Source: Psychrobacter urativorans
Lineage (GTDB): Bacteria > Pseudomonadota > Gammaproteobacteria > Pseudomonadales > Moraxellaceae
Reading direction: 5' to 3'
Length of the DNA: 64,000 nt
NCBI RefSeq assembly: GCF_904846675.1
Contig: NZ_CAJHBT010000010.1
Location: forward strand, 28,457-92,456
Shown: positions 38,660 to 47,188 of the stretch, one piece after another
Position numbering within the stretch: the stretch's first letter is position 1
Layout: each line of letters begins with the position of its first letter
Position numbers and translations under genes: made by a program
The notes under the pieces: generated by a model
The model's database searches: none
Told to the model about the DNA's origin: nothing
The model's input: only the letters and a program-made list of their open reading frames with translations

Positions 38660-39108
38660 AATTACATTCGTCCCTATTTTTGATATATCTGTTATTTAGT
38701 GAATCGAGTAAACGCTATTGATTACATACGAAAAACATTAACTATCAGGTTGCCAGTATTATTTGGTAACTATTAACTGAATTTTACTTGAGCTCATCAG
38801 TAATATATCGCTATCACAGTTTTTTACTGAAAAATATTCGCTGACAGCTTGTCACTGATAATTATTTACCTTACAAAAACTCTAAATAGCTTGAGATTGG
38901 CAAATTATAATAGTGCTTACAATATTAACGTATTTTCATCATAAACAATAGCTTAACCCATGCTGTAAGCGCTGAATTTACACAAGTTTACACGAAGCTG
39001 TGTTAGAGACGAGCTAAAATATATTTGCAACGGCGCAAAGGTTATATATTTTATAGAAATATGGAATAGGCTGCCTATCTTATATCGGCTATCGAAATAC
39101 AGATTTAA
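38660..39108. other. ddlB-ftsQ intergenic region
   Basis: 449 nt, unusually long inside a dcw cluster whose genes are often overlapping. AT-rich; contains a copy of the 17-nt motif (38976-38992) and a TATAAT on the minus strand (near 38904-38909) that may belong to a promoter for ftsQAZ. No coding frame seen. Confidence 0.5.
38976..38992 (+). repeat. Copy 2 of a 17-nt repeated motif
   Basis: ATTTACACAAGTTTACA, identical to the minus strand at 33450-33466. Lies upstream of ftsQ. Confidence 0.3.
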
Positions 39109-40233
39109 TTATAACGTCTGCGCTAAGATATGCCAGCATAGAGCTTCAAAATCGATGCCGCGTGCTTTTGCTGCCATAGGAACTAAGCTATGACTGGTCA
39201 TCCCTGGCACGGTATTAATTTCTAGTAGCCAAAAGTTACCGCTATTATCTTGCATCGCATCGATACGTCCCCAACCTTTGGCATCAACGGCACGAAAAGC
39301 GGCAAGACTTAGCGCTTGTAGATGCTTCTCATCGCTAGCACTCAGGCCGCAGGGAATGTAGTAGCTGGTATCATTACGGTTATATTTGGCTTCAAAATCA
39401 TAGAAATTAGTGATGTCCGCAGGCTCTAAACGAATAACCGGATAAGCCTCGTCATCAACAATAGCAATCGTAAATTCGCGACCGGTAATCCAGCGTTCAG
39501 CCATTACCGCATCACCGCAGCCAATAGCAGTGGCATAAGCGGCAGGCAGCTCATCTAAGTGATTGACTTTAGTCATGCCAATACTAGAGCCTTCGTGTAC
39601 TGGCTTGATAATGAGCGGTAAGCCCAGCATATTAACCACTTGCTGCCAATCGGTATCAGCAGTCAATAATGAGAATGGTGCAGTTGATAAACCGCAACCT
39701 TGCCATAGCTGCTTGGTACGTACCTTATCCATGCCTAGCGCCGAGGCTAGGATGCCAGATCCGGTTTGCGGAATGTTCAACCATTGCAGCACCCCTTGCA
39801 ACAAGCCATCTTCCCCGCCGCGGCCATGCAAAACATTAAAAGCACGATCATAATCGCGCAGCTCGTTAATGTCTTGGTGCTTAGGGTCAAAATGCGTGGC
39901 ATCAACCCCTTGATTCTGTAGCGCCTGTAATACCGCCGCGCCACTATCTAAAGAAACGCTGCGCTCATTACTAGTGCCGCCATAAATAACTGCGACTTTA
40001 CCAAACATGCTAGCATCTTGCACTTTGCTAGGGATTACGCTTGGTAGTTGCTCATCGCTTTGCTTATTCTTTTGACTGTTGTCTTGCTCGGTCTGGGCGG
40101 CAGCCGCTAACGCCGGCTCCGGATTTGCAATCTTTGCTGTATCCTCACTGTTGTTAACAGCATCCGTAACATCGATATTGTTATTGATGTTACTTATATC
40201 TTTGATATTTTCTCGATTATTATTAATGGGCAT
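39109..40233 (-). CDS. ddlB: D-alanine--D-alanine ligase
   Basis: ATP-grasp enzyme supplying D-Ala-D-Ala for peptidoglycan. 374 aa, of which the first ~75 are a polar Asn/Gln/Ala-rich extension absent from E. coli DdlB (306 aa). The core begins FGKVAVIYGGTSNERSVSLDSG, then HGRGGEDGLLQGVL, PLIIKPVHEGSSIGM and WGRIDAMQD...LLEINTVPGMTSHSLVP. The ATG at 40233 has AGGAA about 12 nt upstream; the alternative ATG at MFGKVAV has no ribosome-binding site, so the extension is probably translated. Between murC and ftsQ as expected. Confidence 0.95.
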   Translation of the reverse strand: MPINNNRENIKDISNINNNIDVTDAVNNSEDTAKIANPEPALAAAAQTEQDNSQKNKQSDEQLPSVIPSKVQDASMFGKVAVIYGGTSNERSVSLDSGAAVLQALQNQGVDATHFDPKHQDINELRDYDRAFNVLHGRGGEDGLLQGVLQWLNIPQTGSGILASALGMDKVRTKQLWQGCGLSTAPFSLLTADTDWQQVVNMLGLPLIIKPVHEGSSIGMTKVNHLDELPAAYATAIGCGDAVMAERWITGREFTIAIVDDEAYPVIRLEPADITNFYDFEAKYNRNDTSYYIPCGLSASDEKHLQALSLAAFRAVDAKGWGRIDAMQDNSGNFWLLEINTVPGMTSHSLVPMAAKARGIDFEALCWHILAQTL

Positions 40234-40298
40234 GAGGAGAGTTCCTAAAGTTCTTTTGGGGTCTTACTTTAGATAGTTTTTTTACTTAAGGTGGTTTG

Positions 40299-41771
40299 TT
40301 ATTTAACATATAAGTTATTGGCAATCAAGTCGATGGCAATCTGACCGATATTGCCAGCGCCTTGAGTAAGGAGCATATCATTGGCTTGTAGTAGCCGCTG
40401 CATAACCGGAGCAATATTGTCTTTATCAATAATGGTAGGCTCAACCATACCGCGCAGACGAATACTACGCGCCAATGTCTTGGTATCTGCGCCAGCTATT
40501 GGGCTCTCACCTGCTGAGTACACGTCCAACAATAACAACTCATCGACGCTAGATAACACTTCGACGAAATCATCAAAACAATCGCGAGTACGGCTATAAC
40601 GATGCGGTTGAAACAGCATGACTAAACGGCGATCAGGAAAGCTTTGGCGCGCCGCTTTAATGGTGGCATCGACTTCTCTTGGATGATGACCATAATCATC
40701 GATCAGCAAGACGTCACCACCATCAATAGCAACAGGCTGATGCTGCTCGAAACGGCGGCCGACACCTTCAAATTTTTGTAGCGCGCGCTTAATCGCCTCA
40801 TCATCAACGCCTTCATCGGTTGCCATTGTAATGGCAGCAAGGGCGTTGTAGACGTTATGAATACCAGGAATATTTAAGGTGAGCTTTAACGGCTCATGTT
40901 CACGGCGCAAAACGGTGAAGTGAGTTTTAGTACCTTCGCTAACCACATCGATGGCTTGGACATCGTTGAAAGGTTCAAGCCCAAAGGTCAATACCGGTCG
41001 TCCGATGTCATCAATCATCGCATACAGTTCAGTATCATCACCGCAGACAACAGCCAAGCCATAAAAAGGCATATTTTGTAAAAATTGAATATAAGCGGCT
41101 TTTAATTTATCAAAGCTATTACCATAAGTTTCCATATGGTCTTGGTCGATATTGGTCACAATCGCTGCCATAGGGTGTAATGTTAAAAATGACGCATCGG
41201 ACTCATCCGCTTCAGCGACTAAAAAACGACTGCTGCCGAGTGCTGCATTCTTACCTGAGGCATTCAGCCTACCGCCAATGATATAAGTAGGATCAAGCTG
41301 TCCTTCGGCAAGCATAGTGGTTAGCAAACTGGTGGTAGTGGTTTTGCCATGCGCGCCGGCAACAGCGATACCGTGACGATAGCGCATCAATTCACCAAGC
41401 ATATCGGCACGGCGAACGACTGGCAAACGAGCTTTGAGTGCAGCTTTAATTTCAGGATTACTGCGGTCAATGGCAGATGACACCACCACCACGTCCGCAT
41501 GTTCAATATTTTTGGAATCATGTCCAATAAATATCTCGACTCCAATGCCCTGTAAACGTTTGGTTACAGGGCTTTCAGTAATATCCGAACCACTTACTTG
41601 ATACCCTTGGTTATTCATTACTTCAGCAATACCGCACATTCCCGATCCACCAATACCTACAAAATGCAAATGCTGTATCCGGCGCATCTCTGGAATCTCA
41701 ATCAGACGCTTAGGCAACACATTATTGGGTGGTGTGACAGATTTGGCGGCAGCAGAAGCAGATGTCGACAT
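40299..41771 (-). CDS. murC: UDP-N-acetylmuramate--L-alanine ligase
   Basis: Adds L-Ala to UDP-MurNAc; 490 aa. [17 protein letters not shown] is the Rossmann N-terminal domain, [13 protein letters not shown] the Mur-ligase P-loop (about residue 130), and [15 protein letters not shown] and [11 protein letters not shown] lie in the C-terminal domain. The N-terminal ~28 residues are a Ser/Ala-rich tail. Tightly followed by ddlB (65 nt). Confidence 0.97.
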   Translation of the reverse strand: MSTSASAAAKSVTPPNNVLPKRLIEIPEMRRIQHLHFVGIGGSGMCGIAEVMNNQGYQVSGSDITESPVTKRLQGIGVEIFIGHDSKNIEHADVVVVSSAIDRSNPEIKAALKARLPVVRRADMLGELMRYRHGIAVAGAHGKTTTTSLLTTMLAEGQLDPTYIIGGRLNASGKNAALGSSRFLVAEADESDASFLTLHPMAAIVTNIDQDHMETYGNSFDKLKAAYIQFLQNMPFYGLAVVCGDDTELYAMIDDIGRPVLTFGLEPFNDVQAIDVVSEGTKTHFTVLRREHEPLKLTLNIPGIHNVYNALAAITMATDEGVDDEAIKRALQKFEGVGRRFEQHQPVAIDGGDVLLIDDYGHHPREVDATIKAARQSFPDRRLVMLFQPHRYSRTRDCFDDFVEVLSSVDELLLLDVYSAGESPIAGADTKTLARSIRLRGMVEPTIIDKDNIAPVMQRLLQANDMLLTQGAGNIGQIAIDLIANNLYVK

Positions 41772-41866
41772 AGAAATTTCTCTTTATTAAAGGCTAATAA
41801 AATACGGATAAGTAGAGTTTGGAGAGAGAAGAATAGCACTTGAAATGGTATAGACTAAGACGTTAT

Positions 41867-42952
41867 CTATAACGTCTGCCAAATAATTTCAGCTACTTGC
41901 TTACTGGCATTACGATTGGCAAGTGCATAACCTTTTTTAGCCATCTCTAAACAGGCATGTCGATTCAGGGCGGTCAGCTCATTGCTTAGACGTTTGGGCG
42001 TCAGTTCAGTTTGGGGCAATAAAATCGCGGCATCGTGTAGCGTCAAGGTACGTGCATTAGCCGTTTGATGATCGTCGACCGCACTTGGCAGAGGTACAAA
42101 AATCGCCGCGATACCGACGTTTTGGATTTCGGTAACGGTCAATGCCCCTGCCCGGCAAACGAGGATGTCTGCCCAATCATAAGCAGCAGCCATATCCTCA
42201 ATAAAAGGCTGTACCGCGATCTGATGAGGGCTTAAATCCTCACTATCATAAGCCGCTTGGGTGACAACTTCATTATTACGCCCACATTGATGGCGTACCT
42301 CAAAGGGTCTTTCTATCAGTGCGAGCGCCTTAGGGACCGTATCGTTAAGCACTTGTGCACCCAATGAGCCGCCCACTACCAATAACCGGAGCGGCGATTG
42401 ATCATTGACATTATAACGTGTCAATGGCTCAGCCACACCAGTGATAGCATTACGTACCGGATTACCCACGGTTTCCAGCTTAGAACCAAGCTTACTATTG
42501 GCAAAGGTATTCTCGAAAGCCTGCAGGACTTTGATAGCCATTTTGGCCAAATAGCGATTGCTCATACCCGCGATCGCATTTTGTTCATGGATAATTAGCG
42601 GTGTCCCCGTCATTCGTGCGGCAATACCACCTGGTGCCGACACATAGCCGCCAAAACCTACCACTATATCTATCTTATTACTACGAATAACTTTGATGAC
42701 CGCCATCGTTGTTGATAGCAAGGTGACTGGCAATTTTAACAGCCGCCCTATGCCTTTACCGCGTAGACCTTGCATGGCGATAGCGTGAAAGGCGTAACCG
42801 GTCGGCTGCACCAAATCGTTCTCCATACCAGCTGGCGTGCCTAGCCAATGAATAACCGCACCGCGCCGAGCCAGCTCTTCACTGACTGCAAGTGCTGGAA
42901 ATACATGCCCACCAGTACCTGCAGCCATCATTAATATATGCGGTGTCTTCAT
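41867..42952 (-). CDS. murG: UDP-GlcNAc:lipid I N-acetylglucosaminyltransferase MurG
   Basis: GT28 enzyme making lipid II on the inner membrane face; 361 aa. MAAGTGGHVFPALAV is the N-terminal G-loop, VVGFGGYVSAPGG and HEQNAIAG follow, and VVGGSLGAQVLN plus CRAGALTVTEI and PLPSAVDDHQTANA form the UDP-GlcNAc site. Start set at the ATG with AGG about 6 nt upstream. First gene of this dcw segment; gshB lies upstream with a 258-nt gap. Confidence 0.97.
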   Translation of the reverse strand: MKTPHILMMAAGTGGHVFPALAVSEELARRGAVIHWLGTPAGMENDLVQPTGYAFHAIAMQGLRGKGIGRLLKLPVTLLSTTMAVIKVIRSNKIDIVVGFGGYVSAPGGIAARMTGTPLIIHEQNAIAGMSNRYLAKMAIKVLQAFENTFANSKLGSKLETVGNPVRNAITGVAEPLTRYNVNDQSPLRLLVVGGSLGAQVLNDTVPKALALIERPFEVRHQCGRNNEVVTQAAYDSEDLSPHQIAVQPFIEDMAAAYDWADILVCRAGALTVTEIQNVGIAAIFVPLPSAVDDHQTANARTLTLHDAAILLPQTELTPKRLSNELTALNRHACLEMAKKGYALANRNASKQVAEIIWQTL

Positions 42953-43215
42953 CAATGCCTGCCTTGATTGTCTTCATTAATTAATATTAAAGGGTTACAA
43001 AATAGGTCATACAAAGTCTAAAAAAAAATAGCAAAAATGCTTTTTTCAACATTCCAGCCAGCTTTGAGACATCCGGCCCAGCTTTGTAAAAGCCCGCATA
43101 GTATAGACGAAATCACTCGCAGATATATAGCATTTTCTGAGCTAAGATAACGGTTAAATAGTTGTATTCGCTATTAAGAAAACTTTGTTAAGAGCTGCAC
43201 TACTGCTAAGCCTGT

Positions 43216-44211
43216 TTAACAGCGCGCTTCTATCGCTAGTATTAGATCTGTTGCGATATCCGTACCACACTGGTCGTCAATCTCCCGAACACAAGTGGGG
43301 CTGGTGACGTTGATCTCAGTAATACGGCCGCCAATCAAATCTAATCCGACAAACATCAAACCTTTTTCTTTAACAATCGGCGCAACCACTTGTGCCACTT
43401 GGCGTTCGATATCAGTTAATGGCATCGCAACCCCACTCCCACCAGCTGCTAAATTACCGCGGGTCTCACCTTTGATTGGAATACGCGCTAGGGAATAATC
43501 CACCACCACCCCATCAACAATCAATACGCGTTTATCCCCATCTTTAATCTCTGGCAAATAACGCTGCGCCATAATCGGTAAGGTTTCAAGCTCGGTTAAT
43601 ATTTCCAGCGTGACCCCGATATTTGGGCTATCGTCAGTGAGACGAAAGATTCCGGTACCGCCCATACCATCGAGTGGTTTGACAATAACGTCTTGCTGCT
43701 CTGTGATAAATTTACGAATATGAGCCTGTTTGCTGGTCACAATAGTCGGGCTCATATAATCACTAAACCAAGTGGCAAATAGTTTTTCATTACAGTCGCG
43801 AATGGCTTGTGGATCGTTGACTACTAACACGCCTGCCGCCTTAGCATGGTCGAGCATATAAGTGGCATAAATAAAGCGCATATCAAACGGGGGGTCTTTA
43901 CGCATCAAAATCACATCATAGTCGCCCACCAGACAAGTGGCTTTTTCACCTAACGTATAAAAGTCTTGCGGGTCGCGCTTTACCGTTACCGGCTGCGAAT
44001 CTATCATTAACTGACCGCGATCCAACCACAAATCATGAATTTGACAATAGCCAAGCTGATGACCACGATCTTGCGCCGACCACATCATCGCTAGGCTAGT
44101 ATCTTTTTTATAGTTAACCTGCTCAACAGGATCCATGATAACCAATATGTTTAACGAACGGTTATTCAAAGAGCGGGTTTGCAAAGATTGCTTAGGATCT
44201 ACTTGGCTCAT
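43216..44211 (-). CDS. gshB: Glutathione synthetase
   Basis: ATP-grasp ligase joining glycine to gamma-glutamylcysteine; 331 aa. ILVIMDPVEQVNYKKDTSLAMMW is the diagnostic N-terminus. MRKDPPFDMRFIYATY, VKPLDGMGGTGIFR and EINVTSPTCVREID complete the family pattern. The first ~20 residues (SQVDPKQSLQTRSLNNRS) are additional. The ATG is preferred over a GTG four codons earlier. A Kef-type antiporter elsewhere in the window is a possible glutathione-linked partner. Confidence 0.96.
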   Translation of the reverse strand: MSQVDPKQSLQTRSLNNRSLNILVIMDPVEQVNYKKDTSLAMMWSAQDRGHQLGYCQIHDLWLDRGQLMIDSQPVTVKRDPQDFYTLGEKATCLVGDYDVILMRKDPPFDMRFIYATYMLDHAKAAGVLVVNDPQAIRDCNEKLFATWFSDYMSPTIVTSKQAHIRKFITEQQDVIVKPLDGMGGTGIFRLTDDSPNIGVTLEILTELETLPIMAQRYLPEIKDGDKRVLIVDGVVVDYSLARIPIKGETRGNLAAGGSGVAMPLTDIERQVAQVVAPIVKEKGLMFVGLDLIGGRITEINVTSPTCVREIDDQCGTDIATDLILAIEARC

Positions 44212-44321
44212 GATAAGGCTCACTTACTTAGTGTTATTATTAAAGTTGATATTGCTGTTAATATTAAATGTATATAAAGACTCAAACCATAGGCTAAAAG
44301 CTACCAAAAGTCTGAGCCGAA

Positions 44322-45029
44322 TTATACGCCATACTGAGTTCGGTAATACTGCATTTTTGCAAGTTGAGTGGCATCCCTGTACTCGCTATGGTCATCGGCT
44401 AGATAACTGATTAAGTCGTCCATATCAACTAACGCATGTACCGGTACTTGCAATGCTAACGCTAACTCTTGAATGGCCGAATGCTCTGCTTGGCCTTTTT
44501 CTTTGCGATCTAATGCGACAATAATACCAGCAACACTAGCACCTGCCTGCTCTAAAATATCGATAACTTCGCGCATGGCAGTGCCTGCTGTGATGACATC
44601 ATCAAGTATCCAGACGGTCTTGCCGCTGACATCTGCGCCAACTAAATGACCACCTTCACCATGTGCTTTGACCTCTTTACGGTTATAGCCCCATTCAGCA
44701 TTGATGCCGTGATGCAGCCACAATGCCTGCGCGGTTGCGGCGACAAACGGAATACCTTTATAAGCGGCACCAAAGATAACCAATTCTTTATCATTAACTT
44801 TAAAATCGCCATTACCATTGACATCGCTATCTGCAGTCATTTGCGCAGCTAAGGCCTCGGCATAACCACGCGCTAATAATGACAACATCTCACCAGTTGC
44901 CAGCAAGCCCGCATTAAAAAAATAAGGACTGATACGTCCAGATTTGAGTACGAACTCACCAAACTTGAGTACTTTATTATCTAAAGCTAACTGAATAAAA
45001 TCGTGAGGTGAAAACGAGGTGGTGTACAT
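44322..45029 (-). CDS. pyrE: Orotate phosphoribosyltransferase
   Basis: Makes OMP from orotate and PRPP in pyrimidine synthesis; 235 aa. VLKFGEFVLKSGRISPYFFNAG, GAAYKGIPF, AEWGYNRKEVKAHGEGG and the PRPP motif VWILDDVITAGTAM are intact. A ~15-residue Asp/Asn-rich insert (SDVNGNGDFKVNDKE) accounts for the extra length over the usual 213 aa. AGGA lies 8 nt before the ATG. Confidence 0.97.
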   Translation of the reverse strand: MYTTSFSPHDFIQLALDNKVLKFGEFVLKSGRISPYFFNAGLLATGEMLSLLARGYAEALAAQMTADSDVNGNGDFKVNDKELVIFGAAYKGIPFVAATAQALWLHHGINAEWGYNRKEVKAHGEGGHLVGADVSGKTVWILDDVITAGTAMREVIDILEQAGASVAGIIVALDRKEKGQAEHSAIQELALALQVPVHALVDMDDLISYLADDHSEYRDATQLAKMQYYRTQYGV

Positions 45030-45076
45030 AAGGCATTCCTATGAGCAAAATTTTGCATTATTGTACGCAATATTGT

Positions 45077-46105
45077 TCAGCTTGACCAACCATTGATATC
45101 GTAATCTTGCATATTGGCATAGCGAGTAAGCAAGCCGCAGCGTGATGAGAGATTAAAATAACATTGGCCGTCATCTTGTACTTGAATGTTCCAACCTAGA
45201 TAGGCAGCAGCGATAATGATATGACCGGTAAACAGGCGAATCTGTCGATATTGATAACGATGCGCAGGCAGACGACAAACTTGGCTGAGCAAATAACTGC
45301 GCACATGCTGACAAATTTGGGCAGCGCTATAACTATGGTTGATACTTTTGCGGGTCGCGCTTTGTGTTAGCGCATGTACCGCCACACTACAGGCCATAAT
45401 ATCTGTCGCTAAACTGCCCATGCCAGTTTCGAACTGCTCCGGCTGCAGTACTACTTGCCAATCATCGGCATAAAGACTGTTTAGCAATTCATCCGGATTA
45501 TAGTTTTTAGTTACTGCGCGTAGGGTGACAGGTTTGTTATTAGGAATGTTGCTGGTGCTATTTTTAGAACTATTATTATATGAATCATCGCCATTTAAAC
45601 TGTTATCAGCACTAAAACCATAACGGGTTAATTGCGGATACTGATTCATAATCCGTTGAATATCCAGCAAATCTAACAGCGTCATATCCTCAAGCGAGGA
45701 CAATAATGGCTGTGAGCTTGGGCTGTGATAATGGCGATAAAAACTATCGGGCAATGCCACAAGCCTTGCTGCACCCAGTAATGCCAAATATTCAGCAAAA
45801 GGCTCAGACGTCATCAGCTGCCACTTCGATAGCGACTCTTCTTTAGGCTGATAAAAGCGTATGGATTTACCATACAAACGCCGCAGCTGTCCATTCATGC
45901 GCCGCGCAGGTTCTGGAATGTCTGTTAACGATCGTGCTGGATCAAGCGGCGTCTGCATAGGGTCAAAGTTCGGATGAACAATCGCAGGTTGAACGCTATC
46001 CGGCAGCTTGGATGCCCGCTCAGCGCTGTCTTCTGTCCGCTTACCCTGCCCTGATATTGACTGGGTATTCGGTAGACTGTCATCAGAAGTAAATGGCTGA
46101 GTCAT
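45077..46105 (-). CDS. Protein of unknown function, 342 aa
   Basis: Not recognised. Soluble, no signal peptide. The N-terminal ~75 residues and a stretch near 180-205 (NNSSKNSTSNIPNNK) are low-complexity and polar. Structured parts are about 75-165 (LRRLYGKSIRFYQPKEESL, FAEYLALLGAARLVALPDSFYRHYH) and 215-342 (ATDIMACSVAVHALTQSA, GHIIIAAAYLGWNIQVQDDG). The start at MTQPFTSDD has GGAG 6 nt upstream, clearly better than an ATG 16 codons earlier. Two palindromes lie just upstream. pyrE follows after 47 nt, so the two may be co-transcribed. Confidence 0.65.
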   Translation of the reverse strand: MTQPFTSDDSLPNTQSISGQGKRTEDSAERASKLPDSVQPAIVHPNFDPMQTPLDPARSLTDIPEPARRMNGQLRRLYGKSIRFYQPKEESLSKWQLMTSEPFAEYLALLGAARLVALPDSFYRHYHSPSSQPLLSSLEDMTLLDLLDIQRIMNQYPQLTRYGFSADNSLNGDDSYNNSSKNSTSNIPNNKPVTLRAVTKNYNPDELLNSLYADDWQVVLQPEQFETGMGSLATDIMACSVAVHALTQSATRKSINHSYSAAQICQHVRSYLLSQVCRLPAHRYQYRQIRLFTGHIIIAAAYLGWNIQVQDDGQCYFNLSSRCGLLTRYANMQDYDINGWSS

Positions 46106-46154
46106 GGCGTCTCCAAGACGATAAAATGTAAAATAGAAGGTAAAACACACCAAA

Positions 46155-46187
46155 TACCGATACCCTACAGTGAAGTAGCTATCGGTA
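46155..46187. repeat. Inverted repeat upstream of the 342-aa gene
   Basis: TACCGATA pairs perfectly with TATCGGTA across 17 nt, 50 nt upstream of the start at 46105. Could be an operator or hairpin leader. Confidence 0.45.
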
Positions 46188-46202
46188 AAAAGCTCACTAG
46201 TG

Positions 46203-46258
46203 ATAACATCAAGAATAGGTTTAAGATTCCTGTCAGTTAAACCTATTCTTGATGTTAT
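46203..46258 (-). repeat. 22-bp perfect inverted repeat at the end of the YeeZ-like gene
   Basis: Arms 46203-46224 and 46237-46258 are exact reverse complements around a 12-nt loop; the stop codon of the YeeZ-like gene lies inside the right arm. No U-tract follows directly, so it is not a canonical terminator. A 10-bp palindrome TCACTAGTGA (46194-46203) adjoins it. Confidence 0.7.
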
Positions 46259-47097
46259 GAGTCTTGATGCTGCAAAATATCATGATAACCAGCCTTCCAA
46301 TCCGGAAACTTGAGCCAAGCTAACGGGATATTACTATGTAAGCGCTTACCAGTAACGGAGTTTTTCTCACTATCCACTTCAGGTAGCTCTTCCTCTACTT
46401 GCTTACTCAGCCAAGTGGTTAGCTCAAGGGAGGTAACTGGCAGATAATCCGTCGCGATATAAATCGACTTTGGCCTGTCCATCGTCAACACCTTAGTAAT
46501 AATTGTTACCAAATCAGTGTCCATAATACGATTGGTCCACTCTTCAGCAGCAATAGGATCTTTATGTGACTCTTTGGCTTTACGTAGACGCATCAAACGC
46601 TCACGTCCGTAGATACCACTGGGACGAATGATAATAGCTTTATCACCAAAGCCTTTTTGTAGTGCCTGCTCTGCCTGCAATATGACCTTTGAGGCATCGC
46701 GCTCGGGCGTAACTGATGCTGTATCCGTATCAATCCACTCGCCATTATCTTGGCCATAAATACCAGTCGATGAGATAAAAATTACCCGCTCGAGATTGGT
46801 CAGTTTATTTGCCAGCGTGGCTAAATGCTGACAAATACTTAAGTAGCTGTCATTATAACCACTGGTTGAATACTCATCAGGAGTAATAATAATCGCAATG
46901 CGGGTAAAGTTTTGCAATTGCTCAGCATTAAGTTTGAGCGCATCGGCTTGCATAAACTTTGCCTTGTCGTCTAAGTCATACTGGCTACGCTCACTACGCG
47001 CCAGCCCAGTGACAGAGAAATTATCTTGAGCAAGCATATTGGTCACTGGCAAACCGATATCACCTTGACCGATAATAAGTAACTGTTGAGTGGTCAT
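46255..47097 (-). CDS. YeeZ-like NAD(P)-dependent SDR family protein
   Basis: 280-aa extended/atypical SDR. The Rossmann start LLIIGQGDIGLPVTNML, VIFISSTGIYGQDNGEW and IIRPSGIYGRERL are characteristic of the YeeZ/epimerase-like group. The Tyr of the usual YxxxK active site is not evident; YeeZ-type members also deviate. Function unknown, possibly a reductase or epimerase of a nucleotide-linked substrate. AAGGA lies 7 nt before the ATG. The gene ends inside a 22-bp inverted repeat. Confidence 0.78.
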   Translation of the reverse strand: MTTQQLLIIGQGDIGLPVTNMLAQDNFSVTGLARSERSQYDLDDKAKFMQADALKLNAEQLQNFTRIAIIITPDEYSTSGYNDSYLSICQHLATLANKLTNLERVIFISSTGIYGQDNGEWIDTDTASVTPERDASKVILQAEQALQKGFGDKAIIIRPSGIYGRERLMRLRKAKESHKDPIAAEEWTNRIMDTDLVTIITKVLTMDRPKSIYIATDYLPVTSLELTTWLSKQVEEELPEVDSEKNSVTGKRLHSNIPLAWLKFPDWKAGYHDILQHQDS

Positions 47098-47188
47098 AAA
47101 ACATCCTTATTTATAATTATTTTAATAAAGTGCTTAGAGCTTGTGTTTCTTAGAGCTTCTGCTTATAAGTGCCGATTAAGAGTTTTGC

